A DNA stretch of 64,000 nucleotides from JADJEK01 sp052034255 (lineage in GTDB: Bacteria > Planctomycetota > B15-G4 > JADJEK01): NCBI GenBank assembly GCA_052034255.1, contig JBPOIU010000031.1, positions 1-64,000 on the forward strand, written 5' to 3'. The notes below the pieces were generated by a model. It saw nothing but the letters and a program-made list of their open reading frames with translations, made no database searches and was not told the origin of the DNA. A program made the translations under genes and the position numbers. How positions within the stretch are numbered: position 1 is the first letter of the stretch; each line of letters opens with the position of its first letter. Shown piece by piece: positions 51,093 through 59,767 of the stretch.

Positions 51093-51830
51093 TCACGCTC
51101 CCGACGGCGAGTGCAGGGCCGCGGCGAGCGCGAAGGCTCGCGGGAACAGCACGTTGTTCTCTTCGTGCATGTGTTCGAGCAGATCGGCTTCCATCGCGCG
51201 CAGCCCATCGACCCAGGCCCGCCAGGTCGCGCAGGCGTCGCTCGGCGCGCGGTAGCCGTTCGTCCCGCGGCGGAAGCGGTGGATCGCGTCGCCGGCGCGT
51301 TCGTGCTCGTAGCGCATCGCGGCGATCGGCCCGTCGATGCCGCAGTGGTGGATCCGACCGCCGCCGCGCGCGAGTCCCGCGATGGTCGGGAACAACACGA
51401 TCTCCTCCTTCTGCATGTGCAGTTCGAGTTCGATCGCGAACTCCCGGAACTCGTTCTTCAGTTCGATGGTCTCCGGATGGCGCGCGCCGTGCGCGGCGGC
51501 GACCTTGTCCGCGAGCGCCGCGAGGCGCGGGAGTTCGCGACGCAGATAGGCGTGATGCTGATCCAACACGTGCGTCAGCAGAGCCTCCGTCGTCGCGCGC
51601 GCGGCGTCGAACGTCGCGGGGACGGGGGTGTCGGCGTCGAGACGGCGCAACGCATCGAGAACGACCGAAGGGTCGAGTTTCGCCTCGGCACAGGCCTCGG
51701 CCAGCGTCCGCCCACCGCCGCAACAGGCGTCGAGTCCGAACTCCATGAGGACGTGGAGTCGGTCGGAGCGCTCGAGGGCGAGGTCGCGCAGCGTGCGCGA
51801 GACCGAAGTCGAAGGAAGGTCACGATCCAT
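51093..51830 (-). CDS. Iron-sulfur cluster repair di-iron protein (RIC/YtfE/ScdA)
   Basis: The 245-residue protein has the N-terminal ScdA domain with Cys36-Cys37 in FGLDACCGGGRTL, then a hemerythrin-like four-helix domain with iron ligands in LDQHHAYLRRELP, LHMQKEEIVLFP, RYEHERAGD and MHEENNVLFP. Such proteins repair iron-sulfur clusters damaged by nitric oxide or oxidants. Gene is divergent from recQ. A 28-bp palindrome lies 47 bp upstream of the start, a likely operator for a stress-responsive repressor. Confidence 0.93.
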   Translation of the reverse strand: MDRDLPSTSVSRTLRDLALERSDRLHVLMEFGLDACCGGGRTLAEACAEAKLDPSVVLDALRRLDADTPVPATFDAARATTEALLTHVLDQHHAYLRRELPRLAALADKVAAAHGARHPETIELKNEFREFAIELELHMQKEEIVLFPTIAGLARGGGRIHHCGIDGPIAAMRYEHERAGDAIHRFRRGTNGYRAPSDACATWRAWVDGLRAMEADLLEHMHEENNVLFPRAFALAAALHSPSGA

Positions 51831-51876
51831 GGTTGCCTCCGCGGATGAATGAGCTTCGGCTCGTTGTGTCCCGAAG

Positions 51877-51904
51877 GTATTCGTAAATCACGGATTTCGA
51901 ATAC
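51877..51904. promoter_or_regulatory. Palindromic operator upstream of the di-iron repair gene
   Basis: GTATTCGTAAATC (51877-51889) and GATTTCGAATAC (51893-51904) are inverted copies with a one-base gap, around ACG. The element is AT-rich in a GC-rich region and lies between the divergent repair gene and recQ. The right half continues as AATACATCTT, which resembles half-sites described for the NO-sensing repressor NsrR, but the left half does not match that pattern. Confidence 0.6.
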
Positions 51905-52001
51905 ATCTTTGCGTGCGGCATGCGGCCGCGCGTGGCGGCCTGTCGCGGAGCACGGGCCCGGCGTTGAGGCCGGGGCCGGTCGGGGCAAGAATGGAGGATC
52001 C

Positions 52002-53729
52002 ATGGACGACACGGACGATCCCCTCCTCGCGGCGCTCGAGCGCCATTTCGGTCACACGGCGTTCGTCGGTTGCCAACGCGCCGTCGTCGAACACGTGCTG
52101 GCCGGAAGGGATGCGGTCGTGCTGATGCCGACCGGTTCGGGGAAGTCGATCTGCTACCAACTGCCCGCGATGCTGCAAGCCGGCGTGACGGTGGTGTTGT
52201 CGCCGCTGATCGCGTTGATGCAGGATCAGGTCGAGAAGCTCACTCGGCGCGGCTTGCCGGCGACGTTCATCAATTCCGCGCTGTCGCGAGACGAGCGCGA
52301 ACGACGCGTCGCGGCGCTCGCGCGCGGGGACTTCAAGCTCGTCTACGTGACTCCCGAGCGCTTCCGCAGTGACGCCTTCAGAGCGGCGCTGCTGCCGCAG
52401 CGCATCGCGTTGTTGGCGGTCGACGAGGCGCATTGCGTGTCGGCGTGGGGGCACGATTTCCGGCCGGAGTACGGCAAGGTCGGCGAGATCCGGGCCGCAC
52501 TGGGCGATCCGCCGACGCTCGCACTGACCGCGACCGCGACGCCGCGCACGCAGGAGTCGATCAAGGACACGCTGCGCATCCCGCAGGCACGGACGTTCTC
52601 GCTCGGCATCGAGCGCGCGAATCTCCGCGTGTTCGTGCGCGAGATCCACGGCGCCGACGAACGCGTCGCGCGCATCGCGGAGATCGCCACCACGCTGCGC
52701 GGTCCAGGCATCGTCTACATGGCGCTGATCCAAGAGCTGCAGCGCACCCAGGAGCGACTGCACGCGCTCGGCATCGAGGCGGACGTCTACCACGGCGACT
52801 TGTCGGCGTCGGAGCGACGGCGGGTGCTGCGGCGCTTCCTCGACGCTCGCGATGGTTTGCTGCTCGCGACCAACGCATTCGGGCTGGGTGTCGACAAGCC
52901 CGACATCCGCTACATCGTCCACGGTCAGGTGCCGGGCAGCGTCGAGGCGTACACGCAGGAGATCGGTCGCGCTGGCCGCGACGGCGCGCTCAGCGCATGC
53001 GAGCTGCTGTACGACGTCGAGGACGTCGCCGTGCAGCAGCGCTTCGTCGAATGGGCGAACCCCGACGCGGAGTTCCTCCGCCGTGTGGTGGCGCAGTTGC
53101 TGGCGTGGGGCGACACGCTGCATGCGCGCGAGGCCGACGATCTGCGCGACGCGTTGCTGGTCAAGGCCCGCGGTGATGGTCGGGTCGAGACCGCCATCGC
53201 GTTGCTGCGCGCGGAGCGCATCGTCGACGGGACGTTCGAAGACCATTCACTGCGCGTGGTGCGGCCGCTGGCACCCGGGGAAGAAACCCGGATCGTCCCC
53301 GCGGGCAAGCGCGAGCGTGACCTGTCGCGACTGCTCGACGTCGTGCGCTTCGTGCGCGATGCCGGTTGTCGCAAGCGCGCGATCCACGCGTATTTCGGAT
53401 TCGAGTCCGCGCCGGACTGGCGCTGCGACGCGTGCGATCTGTGCTGCGGAGCGGAGGCTTTCGCGGCAGGCATGGAGCGGCGTGGTGCGCACCAGTGCGG
53501 CGCGACCACGTTGCCCGCCGTCCCCGGAGCGGGTGCGGCACCGCCTGCCGCGCCGGTCGCGGTCGGGGATTGGTTGCGGATCGACGATCGGCACACGGTG
53601 GTCGTGACCAAGGTGGACACCGACGCGCGTGGCGTCCGGATCGAAGCGCAGAGCGCCGGCGATTTTCGCTTTCGCCGCTATGACCTGACTCGCGTGCGGT
53701 GGCAGTTCGTGCCGCGCGACGCCCCCTGA
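52002..53729 (+). CDS. recQ: ATP-dependent DNA helicase RecQ, without HRDC domain
   Basis: The 575-residue SF2 helicase unwinds DNA 3' to 5' in repair and recombination. It has FVGCQRAVVEHVLAGRDAVVLMPTGSGKS (Q motif and Walker A), DEAHC at about 141-145, LALTATATPRTQ, YHGDLSASERR, LLATNAFGLGVDKPDIRYIVH and EIGRAGRDG. The RecQ zinc domain follows (CRKRAIHAYFG and CDACDLCC). The C-terminal HRDC domain of many RecQ proteins is missing; a short beta-domain takes its place. GGAGG precedes ATG 52002. Confidence 0.95.
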   Translation: MDDTDDPLLAALERHFGHTAFVGCQRAVVEHVLAGRDAVVLMPTGSGKSICYQLPAMLQAGVTVVLSPLIALMQDQVEKLTRRGLPATFINSALSRDERERRVAALARGDFKLVYVTPERFRSDAFRAALLPQRIALLAVDEAHCVSAWGHDFRPEYGKVGEIRAALGDPPTLALTATATPRTQESIKDTLRIPQARTFSLGIERANLRVFVREIHGADERVARIAEIATTLRGPGIVYMALIQELQRTQERLHALGIEADVYHGDLSASERRRVLRRFLDARDGLLLATNAFGLGVDKPDIRYIVHGQVPGSVEAYTQEIGRAGRDGALSACELLYDVEDVAVQQRFVEWANPDAEFLRRVVAQLLAWGDTLHAREADDLRDALLVKARGDGRVETAIALLRAERIVDGTFEDHSLRVVRPLAPGEETRIVPAGKRERDLSRLLDVVRFVRDAGCRKRAIHAYFGFESAPDWRCDACDLCCGAEAFAAGMERRGAHQCGATTLPAVPGAGAAPPAAPVAVGDWLRIDDRHTVVVTKVDTDARGVRIEAQSAGDFRFRRYDLTRVRWQFVPRDAP

Positions 53730-53943
53730 ACCCGGCGTCGACTCGCGCCCTGCTTGGGCCTGTTCGACTCGACCGGCGGTGACACCAGCAGGCCGTATCA
53801 CTGACGGAACTGCGTTCCACGCCGCAACTTCGGCCGCTCGAAGCGTGTCATCCGGAAAGATCCCGCAGAAACTTGGCGGACGGCTTCCGGAACTACCGTT
53901 TCAGCCGGTGCGGATTCGAATCGAGTGCTCTGAACCCGTCCAG

Positions 53944-53998
53944 CAGCGGGTGCCCAGCGGGAGCCCAATGGGAACCCACCGGGTGCTCAACGGGTTTG
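53944..53998 (+). repeat. Five tandem 11-bp units
   Basis: Consecutive units are CAGCGGGTGCC, CAGCGGGAGCC, CAATGGGAACC, CACCGGGTGCT and CAACGGGTTTG. All keep CAnnGGG and a 3-4 base tail. An 11-bp period is not a codon multiple and suits neither a protein repeat nor CRISPR. The array lies inside the candidate ncRNA. Confidence 0.7.
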
Positions 53999-54150
53999 TA
54001 GTGGAACTCCGGGAATCGATGCTGTGTGGGGGGTATGGAGAGTCCGGGGGGACTCTCGAGGCGTCGGGTTCGGAGCACTCCCCTTTCGGTCCGCACGAGG
54101 AACTCCGGGGCGTGACTTCGGTCGCGCAAGAGCAGTGGGATTTGAGTTTT

Positions 54151-54188
54151 CCAGCCGAGCGGGCGCACGTCCGCTCGGCTGGTTTTTT
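54151..54188 (+). terminator. Rho-independent terminator
   Basis: CCAGCCGAGCGG (54151-54162) pairs perfectly with CCGCTCGGCTGG (54171-54182), followed by TTTTTT (54183-54188). The T-run is on the plus strand only, so it ends rightward transcription from recQ or from an RNA gene. It is the clearest intrinsic terminator in the window. Confidence 0.9.
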
Positions 54189-54234
54189 CGTTTCGCGCAA
54201 TTCCCAGCGTGTCGCGCGCCGGTGGTTCGCGCGA

Positions 54235-57000
54235 TCAGGTCTTGTAGGCCGAGTCCGCCGGACGCACGGCGCGGGCGAAGTGCAGCGGTCGGCGCAATCC
54301 GCCCGGACCCGGAGCGGGCCGCGCTTTCGCCAACCACTCGCGGTAGATCTGCATCGACTTCGATGGATCGACTTCGATGTCGCCGTAGCGGTCGCCGGGC
54401 TTCGCCTTCTCGACCGTGACCTTCTGATGCCAGCAGTGCATGCCGGACACGGGATCGGGTTGCACCGGGAACGTCGCGTTCTGGTGCACGCCACCATCGG
54501 TCCACCAGACGCGCTTGCTGTCGGGGTCCTTCGAATCGAACGGGCCGACGTCCGCCAGGCGCGTGAACTTGACGACGCCGTTGCCGGTCTGTTCGCGCTT
54601 CACGAGCGCGGATGCCCAACGATCCGTGCCGACTTCGTCGAACAGACGCCAGCGCCCCAAGTGGTGCGAGCACGCGACCACACCCGGCCGAATCCCCTCC
54701 GTCACCCACGCCTTGTTCACGAAGTAGCCGATACGCGTCGTCACGCGCACGAGATCGCCGGTCTTCACGCCGACCCGCTCGGCGTCCTTGCGATGGATCC
54801 ACACCGGATTCGTGTTCGAGAGTTCGACGAGCCACTTCGCATTCGCCGAGCGGGTGTGGATCAGCGTCGGCAATCGAAACGTCGGCACCAGCGCGAACTC
54901 ACCGGCTCCTGAGTTCAAGTGGGCGCGATGCACGTGACTGCGGAGGTAGGTCGGCGTCGCGTATTCGGGCCAGCCCCAATCCGCGAGCGTCGGTGAGAAC
55001 ACTTCGAGGCGTCGCGACGGCGTGTTGAAGCCGGCCACGGGCTTCCCGTCGAGCAACACGCCGACGGTCTTGCCGCCCTTCGTCACGTCGCCGGTTTCGG
55101 TCGACACGTCGCATCCATCCAGCGCGATCGGCTTCTCGTGGGCGTTCCACGTGTCGCGCTCGATCTCGAACGCGCCGTAGCGGCGCATGTATTCGAGCGG
55201 CGTCAGGCCGACCTTCTGCGCGGCCGCCGGCAGGCCCGGCACCGAGTTCTCGAACATCCAGCGGTAGTACTCGTGGATCGTGATCTTCTCGTTCTTGCGA
55301 TACGGCGATTCGAAGTACTTGCGGATGCCGAGCGAGCCGTCGGGGTCGATCGCCCACGACAACTCGATCCAGAACTCGTCCTCTTCCCAGACCTCACCGG
55401 GGTTCGTTTCACGCGTCGTGTCGACGCGCTTGCCCTGACGTTCGAGGTAGGCGCGCACGACCGGCTGGCGGAAGCTGATCCACTTGCTCGAGTGGGTTTC
55501 CTGACTCATCACGTCGTGGCGCTCGGGCCCGAGCCCCATCGGCAGCACGTAGTCGGCGTATTGCGCGGTCTCGCTCCACACCGGCGTCAACGCGGCGTGC
55601 AGCTCGATCAACGACTCGTCCTTCAGCACCTGTTCCCACAACATGCCGTCGGGGTTCGTCCAGACCGGGTTGTAGACCCGCGTGAAGTACGCGGCGAGCT
55701 TGCCGCGACCTTCGAGCAAGAAGTGGGGCAGCAGGTACGACAGCTCGTGATGCGAGAGTGGCCACTCCTTCGGATAGAGCAGTTCGCTCCACACTTGCTG
55801 CGGCGATGGCTTCAGGAACGGCGCCGCGACGAACTTGTCCGACGTGTTGCAGTTCGTGCCGCCCTTGGCGTTGATCGCTCCGACCAACGTCGACACGAAT
55901 GCCAGGCAGCGCGCGACCGCCCAGCCACCTTCGTTGCCGGACGCGGCGTTGCGCCAAACGTGCGATGCGAACGCCGACCCCGCGGCGCCGATCTCGCGCG
56001 CCACCGCGAGGATCGTGCCGCGCGGCACGCCGCATTCGGATTCCGCGGCATCGGGCGTGTACACGGCGTACTCCGCCTTCAGCGCATCGATGAACGCGTC
56101 GAACGTCGGCGCCTTGTCCGGGGCTTTGGCCGCGAGGTACGCGCGCCAGTTCGTCCACTGCCGCAGGTAGTCGCGGTCGATGCGATCTTCCGCGAGCAGC
56201 ACGTGCGCGAACGACAGCAACAGGAACGCCTCGGTGCCCGGATGGGGCGCGAGCCAATAGTCGCCGACCGACGCCGTGTTCGACAGACGCACGTCGATCA
56301 CCGCGATCTTCGCACCCTTCATCTTGCCGTCGATGATGCGCTGCGCGTGCGGGTTGAAGTAGTGGCCGGTCTCGAGGTGGCTCGAGAGCAGCAACATGAA
56401 CTTCGCGTTCTCGTGATCCGGCGACGGACGGTCGGCGCCCATCGTGGTCGCGTACCCGAGGCGCGCCGCGGCCGAACACACGTTCGTGTGGGAGTTGTGG
56501 CCGTCGACGCCCCAGCTTTGCAGCACGCGGTCCATGTAGCCGTCGTGCCCAGGGCGACCGACGTGATACATGACCTCGGTCTTGCGTCCGGCGGTCAATG
56601 CGTTGCGGATCTTCGTCGAGAAGACCTCGATCACTTCCTGCCACGAGCACGGCTCGAACTTGCCGCTGCCGCGCGGTCCGACGCGCTTCAGCGGGAACAG
56701 GATGCGCTCGGGATCCTGGATCTGGTTCAGCGTCGCCGGACCCTTCGCGCAGTTGCGGCCGCGTGATCCCGGATGGTGCGGATTGCCTTCGAGTTTGCGG
56801 ATCGACAGGTCTTCCTTGTCGACGTACGCCATCAACCCACAGGCGGCTTCGCAGTTGAAGCACGTCGTCGGCACCAGCGCGTAATGGCGTTCGACCTTCT
56901 TCGGCCACGCCTTCGGGTCGTACTCGACCCAGTCGTCCCAGCGATCCTGCGGCGGGAACGACTCGAGCGGGGTCACGGTGATCGGTGCGGGTTCTTCCAT
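54235..57000 (-). CDS. Molybdopterin oxidoreductase, catalytic subunit (DMSO-reductase superfamily)
   Basis: The 921-residue protein binds a [4Fe-4S] cluster with Cys47, Cys50, Cys54 and Cys84 (CFNCEAACG, NCAKG). Bis-MGD domains follow: VMYHVGRPGHDGYMDRV, HTNVCSAAARLGYATTMG (likely near the molybdenum), GGTNCNTSDK and a C-terminal barrel. The start lacks a Tat signal, so the subunit may stay in the cytoplasm, unlike periplasmic PsrA/DmsA types. The substrate is not evident; formate, polysulfide/thiosulfate or another oxyanion are all possible. It follows the ferredoxin/membrane gene by 73 bp. Confidence 0.88.
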   Translation of the reverse strand: MEEPAPITVTPLESFPPQDRWDDWVEYDPKAWPKKVERHYALVPTTCFNCEAACGLMAYVDKEDLSIRKLEGNPHHPGSRGRNCAKGPATLNQIQDPERILFPLKRVGPRGSGKFEPCSWQEVIEVFSTKIRNALTAGRKTEVMYHVGRPGHDGYMDRVLQSWGVDGHNSHTNVCSAAARLGYATTMGADRPSPDHENAKFMLLLSSHLETGHYFNPHAQRIIDGKMKGAKIAVIDVRLSNTASVGDYWLAPHPGTEAFLLLSFAHVLLAEDRIDRDYLRQWTNWRAYLAAKAPDKAPTFDAFIDALKAEYAVYTPDAAESECGVPRGTILAVAREIGAAGSAFASHVWRNAASGNEGGWAVARCLAFVSTLVGAINAKGGTNCNTSDKFVAAPFLKPSPQQVWSELLYPKEWPLSHHELSYLLPHFLLEGRGKLAAYFTRVYNPVWTNPDGMLWEQVLKDESLIELHAALTPVWSETAQYADYVLPMGLGPERHDVMSQETHSSKWISFRQPVVRAYLERQGKRVDTTRETNPGEVWEEDEFWIELSWAIDPDGSLGIRKYFESPYRKNEKITIHEYYRWMFENSVPGLPAAAQKVGLTPLEYMRRYGAFEIERDTWNAHEKPIALDGCDVSTETGDVTKGGKTVGVLLDGKPVAGFNTPSRRLEVFSPTLADWGWPEYATPTYLRSHVHRAHLNSGAGEFALVPTFRLPTLIHTRSANAKWLVELSNTNPVWIHRKDAERVGVKTGDLVRVTTRIGYFVNKAWVTEGIRPGVVACSHHLGRWRLFDEVGTDRWASALVKREQTGNGVVKFTRLADVGPFDSKDPDSKRVWWTDGGVHQNATFPVQPDPVSGMHCWHQKVTVEKAKPGDRYGDIEVDPSKSMQIYREWLAKARPAPGPGGLRRPLHFARAVRPADSAYKT

Positions 57001-57073
57001 CGAGGACTCTCGTTGCGATGCGGGCGAACGGAAAGACCGGCGACCACGGAACCGTGCCGGCGGGATGGAGACG

Positions 57074-58549
57074 TCACGACAACGGGGGTAATTGGCCCGC
57101 GCGCACGAATGCGTGCTCGTGGAACAACAGGCCGAGGAACGCGAGCACGAACGCGATCGGCGGCACGAAGTGCGCGCCGAGTTGAGCGGCGAACACCAGT
57201 GCCAACCCGACCGCGAATGCCGGCAGTGACCACAGGCGGACTCGACCGAGGAAGCCCGCCGCTTGTCGCGCGTTCGCCGAACGATGGGGCAGCTTCCACT
57301 CGAGCAGGGCGACCATCGTGTGGACGAAGAAGCCACACCAGCCGACCCAAGCCAGCGTCGACAGCGTGCCCGCGAACGGCACGAACGCGAGGGCGCCGAG
57401 GAAGATGGCCTGACCGAGCAATTGCGGCAACAGCAGCGAGCCTTGCCACAGATCGCGGCCTTCGCACTGCTTGAACAAGAACGCCGTGTACGCGGCCGCT
57501 AGCGCGGCGAACGGCAGGTTCACCCAGCGCAGCGTGTCCGCGAGTTGGTCCTGTCCGAGCCAGCGCAAACCGAGGATCGCGGTCGTCAGCGTCGAGAACC
57601 CGATCAGGATCCATGCGCCGCGGACCAACCAGCTCTTCGTGTTCGGGCGCGTCAGCAGCGTCAAGAACTTCAGCGGGCGCGTCAGGTCCTCGACCAGCAA
57701 GAACGTCGTGATCCCCGTGAACGCGAGCGCGAGCAATTCCGGCAGGTACGCCTGCGCGAAGCCCCCGACGCCGAGCGCCGCGAGGAACGGCGCGAGCAGC
57801 GCGGCTCCTGCGGCGACGCCTTTCGTCACCAGGTACAGCGCGACCGCGAAGCCCCATTCGACGCGGTGGCCCGCGTCGAGCACGACGCGCGTGTGGTTCT
57901 TCGGCGCGACGTCATCGCGCGTCGGCCACGCCTCGGGCTTGTGCGGCGGACGGTCGGACCACAGGTACATCGACGGGCGCTCGGCGACTCCGGGTCGCAG
58001 GATGTCGGGGTCGTGTCCGAGGTAGTGGACGTTCGGCCCGGTGTTCTGTTCGGGGCGACGCACCTCGGTCGCGAACTCCTTCGTCATGCGAGCGATCTTC
58101 GACCCTGGATCGTGCAGGTCCCCCGGCACGATCGCTTGTTCGGGGCAGACGACGACGCACGCCGGTTCGAGACCGACCTCGATGCGATGCGCGCAGTAGT
58201 GGCACTTCTCGACGTTGCCCGAGTCCTCGTTGAGATGGATCGCGTCGTAGGGACAGGCCTGCATGCAGGCGCGGCAACCGATGCACGCGTCCTTGTCGAT
58301 GTCGACGATGCCGTCCTTGCGCTTGTCGAGAGCCGTGACCGGGCAGATCGTCACGCACGGCGCGTTCGTGCAGTGGTTGCAGCGCAACACCCCGAAGCTG
58401 CGTTTCACTTCGGGGAACTTGCCCGATTCGACGTACTTGACCCACGTGCGGAAGTTGCCGACGGGGACTTCGTTCTCGGACTTGCAGGCCACGGTGCAGG
58501 CGTGGCAGCCGATGCACCGCCGATGATCGATCAGGAAACCGTATTGCAT
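57074..58549 (-). CDS. Fused four-cluster ferredoxin subunit and NrfD-type membrane anchor
   Basis: Residues 1-190 contain sixteen cysteines for four [4Fe-4S] clusters (RCIGCHACTVAC, CNHCTNAPCVTIC, ACIGCRACMQACPYDA, CHYCAHRIEVGLEPACVVVCP), as in PsrB/DmsB/TtrB. Residues about 230-490 hold eight or more hydrophobic segments with LVEDLTRPLKFLTLLTRPNTKSWLVRGAWIL, the NrfD/PsrC quinone-site pattern. In most complexes these are separate subunits; here they are one chain. It would link the molybdoenzyme to the quinone pool. The ATG lies 210 bp from the divergent PyrK-like gene. Confidence 0.9.
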   Translation of the reverse strand: MQYGFLIDHRRCIGCHACTVACKSENEVPVGNFRTWVKYVESGKFPEVKRSFGVLRCNHCTNAPCVTICPVTALDKRKDGIVDIDKDACIGCRACMQACPYDAIHLNEDSGNVEKCHYCAHRIEVGLEPACVVVCPEQAIVPGDLHDPGSKIARMTKEFATEVRRPEQNTGPNVHYLGHDPDILRPGVAERPSMYLWSDRPPHKPEAWPTRDDVAPKNHTRVVLDAGHRVEWGFAVALYLVTKGVAAGAALLAPFLAALGVGGFAQAYLPELLALAFTGITTFLLVEDLTRPLKFLTLLTRPNTKSWLVRGAWILIGFSTLTTAILGLRWLGQDQLADTLRWVNLPFAALAAAYTAFLFKQCEGRDLWQGSLLLPQLLGQAIFLGALAFVPFAGTLSTLAWVGWCGFFVHTMVALLEWKLPHRSANARQAAGFLGRVRLWSLPAFAVGLALVFAAQLGAHFVPPIAFVLAFLGLLFHEHAFVRAGQLPPLS

Positions 58550-58759
58550 CGAGGATCCCGCCGGAGTGAGGGCGGGACTTTAGCAGACCTTCTCGACGTG
58601 CCGTTCGCCAGCGGACGAAGAAGTCCGACGGCATGCGCCCGACGCGGACGGCCGCGGTGATCGACGTCGCGGCGTGCTGCGCGGGCCGGCTGCGATCCCT
58701 CGCGAAAGGTCGGTGCTGCCCGCTGGATTCACGTCGGCGAACTCGCGAGACTTCGGGCC

Positions 58760-59563
58760 ATGCCCGCCTTCCATGCCCCCGTGCTCGCGAACCGTGAACT
58801 CCCGCCGGATGCCGCCGTACTGACGGTTGCGGTGCCCGCGCACCTGACGGTCGAGCCGTTCCAGTTCGCGATGCTGTCGATTCCGGCCGACGCGAACTTC
58901 CCGTTCCTGCCGCGGCCGTTCTCGATCTACGACGCGCGGCCGGGCGAATGGGACTTCCTGGTCAAGCGCGTGGGCCGCGGTACCGGAGGCCTTGCCGACG
59001 CGCGTCCCGGGCAATCGGTCTACGTCGCGGGCCCGGTCGGAAACGGCATCACCGCGTTGCCGCGCGACCGCCGTCCGATCGGCGTCGCGGGTGGCGTCGG
59101 GATCGCGCCGTTCCTCGCGCTGTATCGCGAGTGGATGGCGGGGCGAGTCGATCTCGGCGCGCAACGACCGCTGTTGCTGTTCGGTGGTCGAACGCGCGAC
59201 ATGCTCTACGACCTCGAACGCTTCACCGCTCTGCCGATCGAGGTGCGTTGCTCGACCGACGATGGCAGCTTCGGAGTGCAGGGCCGCGTCACGGCGCTGC
59301 TCGAACGAGCGCTCGCCGAGGGTCCTGCCGACGTCCTGTGCTGCGGTCCCGATCCGATGATGGAAGCGGTCGCGGCGGTGAGCGCGCGATCGTCCACGCC
59401 GTGTCGGCTGTCGCTCGAGACGTTCATGGCGTGCGGCTACGGCGTCTGCAACGCGTGCGCCGTGATGGTCAAGGACGACCGCTATCCGCAGGGCTACCGC
59501 TACGACCGCTGCTGCGTCGACGGCCCGGTGTTCGACGCGACGACGCTCGTCCACGCGCATTGA
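58760..59563 (+). CDS. pyrK: Dihydroorotate dehydrogenase electron-transfer subunit-like flavoprotein (PyrK)
   Basis: The 267-residue protein has an FAD domain (LPRPFSIYDARPGEWDFLVKRVGRGT), an NAD-binding domain (GVAGGVGIAPFLALYRE, LLLFGGRTRDMLYDL, CCGPDPMMEAV) and a C-terminal [2Fe-2S] loop with four cysteines (CGYGVCNACAV and YDRCCVDGPVF). This order is that of PyrK, which moves electrons from NADH to dihydroorotate dehydrogenase B. No pyrD is adjacent, so it may serve another partner; the neighbouring redox complex is divergent. Confidence 0.88.
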   Translation: MPAFHAPVLANRELPPDAAVLTVAVPAHLTVEPFQFAMLSIPADANFPFLPRPFSIYDARPGEWDFLVKRVGRGTGGLADARPGQSVYVAGPVGNGITALPRDRRPIGVAGGVGIAPFLALYREWMAGRVDLGAQRPLLLFGGRTRDMLYDLERFTALPIEVRCSTDDGSFGVQGRVTALLERALAEGPADVLCCGPDPMMEAVAAVSARSSTPCRLSLETFMACGYGVCNACAVMVKDDRYPQGYRYDRCCVDGPVFDATTLVHAH

Positions 59564-59566
59564 GGT

Positions 59567-59608
59567 CGACGACGGGCACGCGCGCGTCGTCGCCGCGTTT
59601 GGCGCGGC
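59567..59608 (+). terminator. Double hairpin downstream of the PyrK-like gene
   Basis: CGACGACG (59567-59574) pairs with CGTCGTCG (59585-59592), and GCCGCG with CGCGGC (59603-59608) forms a second stem right after. The first stem begins 4 bases past the stop codon. No T-run follows directly, so strength as a terminator is uncertain. Confidence 0.5.
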
Positions 59609-59767
59609 CGGTTCTCGGTGATCGACGGCGAACTTCTTTTTTCTCCGTCCAATCGGGCGCGTCGCGACATGTCCCCAATCGACGGGGCTCCACTCCGAGC
59701 CCCGACCCCGCAGGTCACTGCCGCCGTAGGACTTGGTGGCGTGTGCGCCCTACCCCCGAGGTTCTCC

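Larger units (their letters stand above)
53850..54188 (+). ncRNA. Candidate structured non-coding RNA after recQ
   Basis: The roughly 500-bp gap between recQ and the molybdoenzyme has no convincing gene but several strong stems: TCCGGAA (53852-53858) with TTCCGGA (53885-53891), GAGAGTCC/GGACTCTC around GGGG (54038-54057), and an ideal intrinsic terminator at the end. The terminator points rightward and lies over 420 bases past recQ, so a separate transcript is likely. It does not match tmRNA, RNase P RNA, 6S RNA or SRP RNA by eye. It could also be a long recQ 3' end. Confidence 0.45.

Noticed and set aside
53911..53925. GGATTCGAATCGAG as a tRNA T-arm
   Set aside because: No acceptor stem, anticodon arm or D-arm can be drawn around it; GATTCGAATC is just a palindrome.
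53944..53998. CRISPR array
   Set aside because: The units are only 11 bp, directly adjacent and without spacers; no cas gene is present.
53850..54188. tmRNA, RNase P RNA, 6S RNA or SRP RNA
   Set aside because: The conserved cores and end sequences of these RNAs were looked for and are missing.
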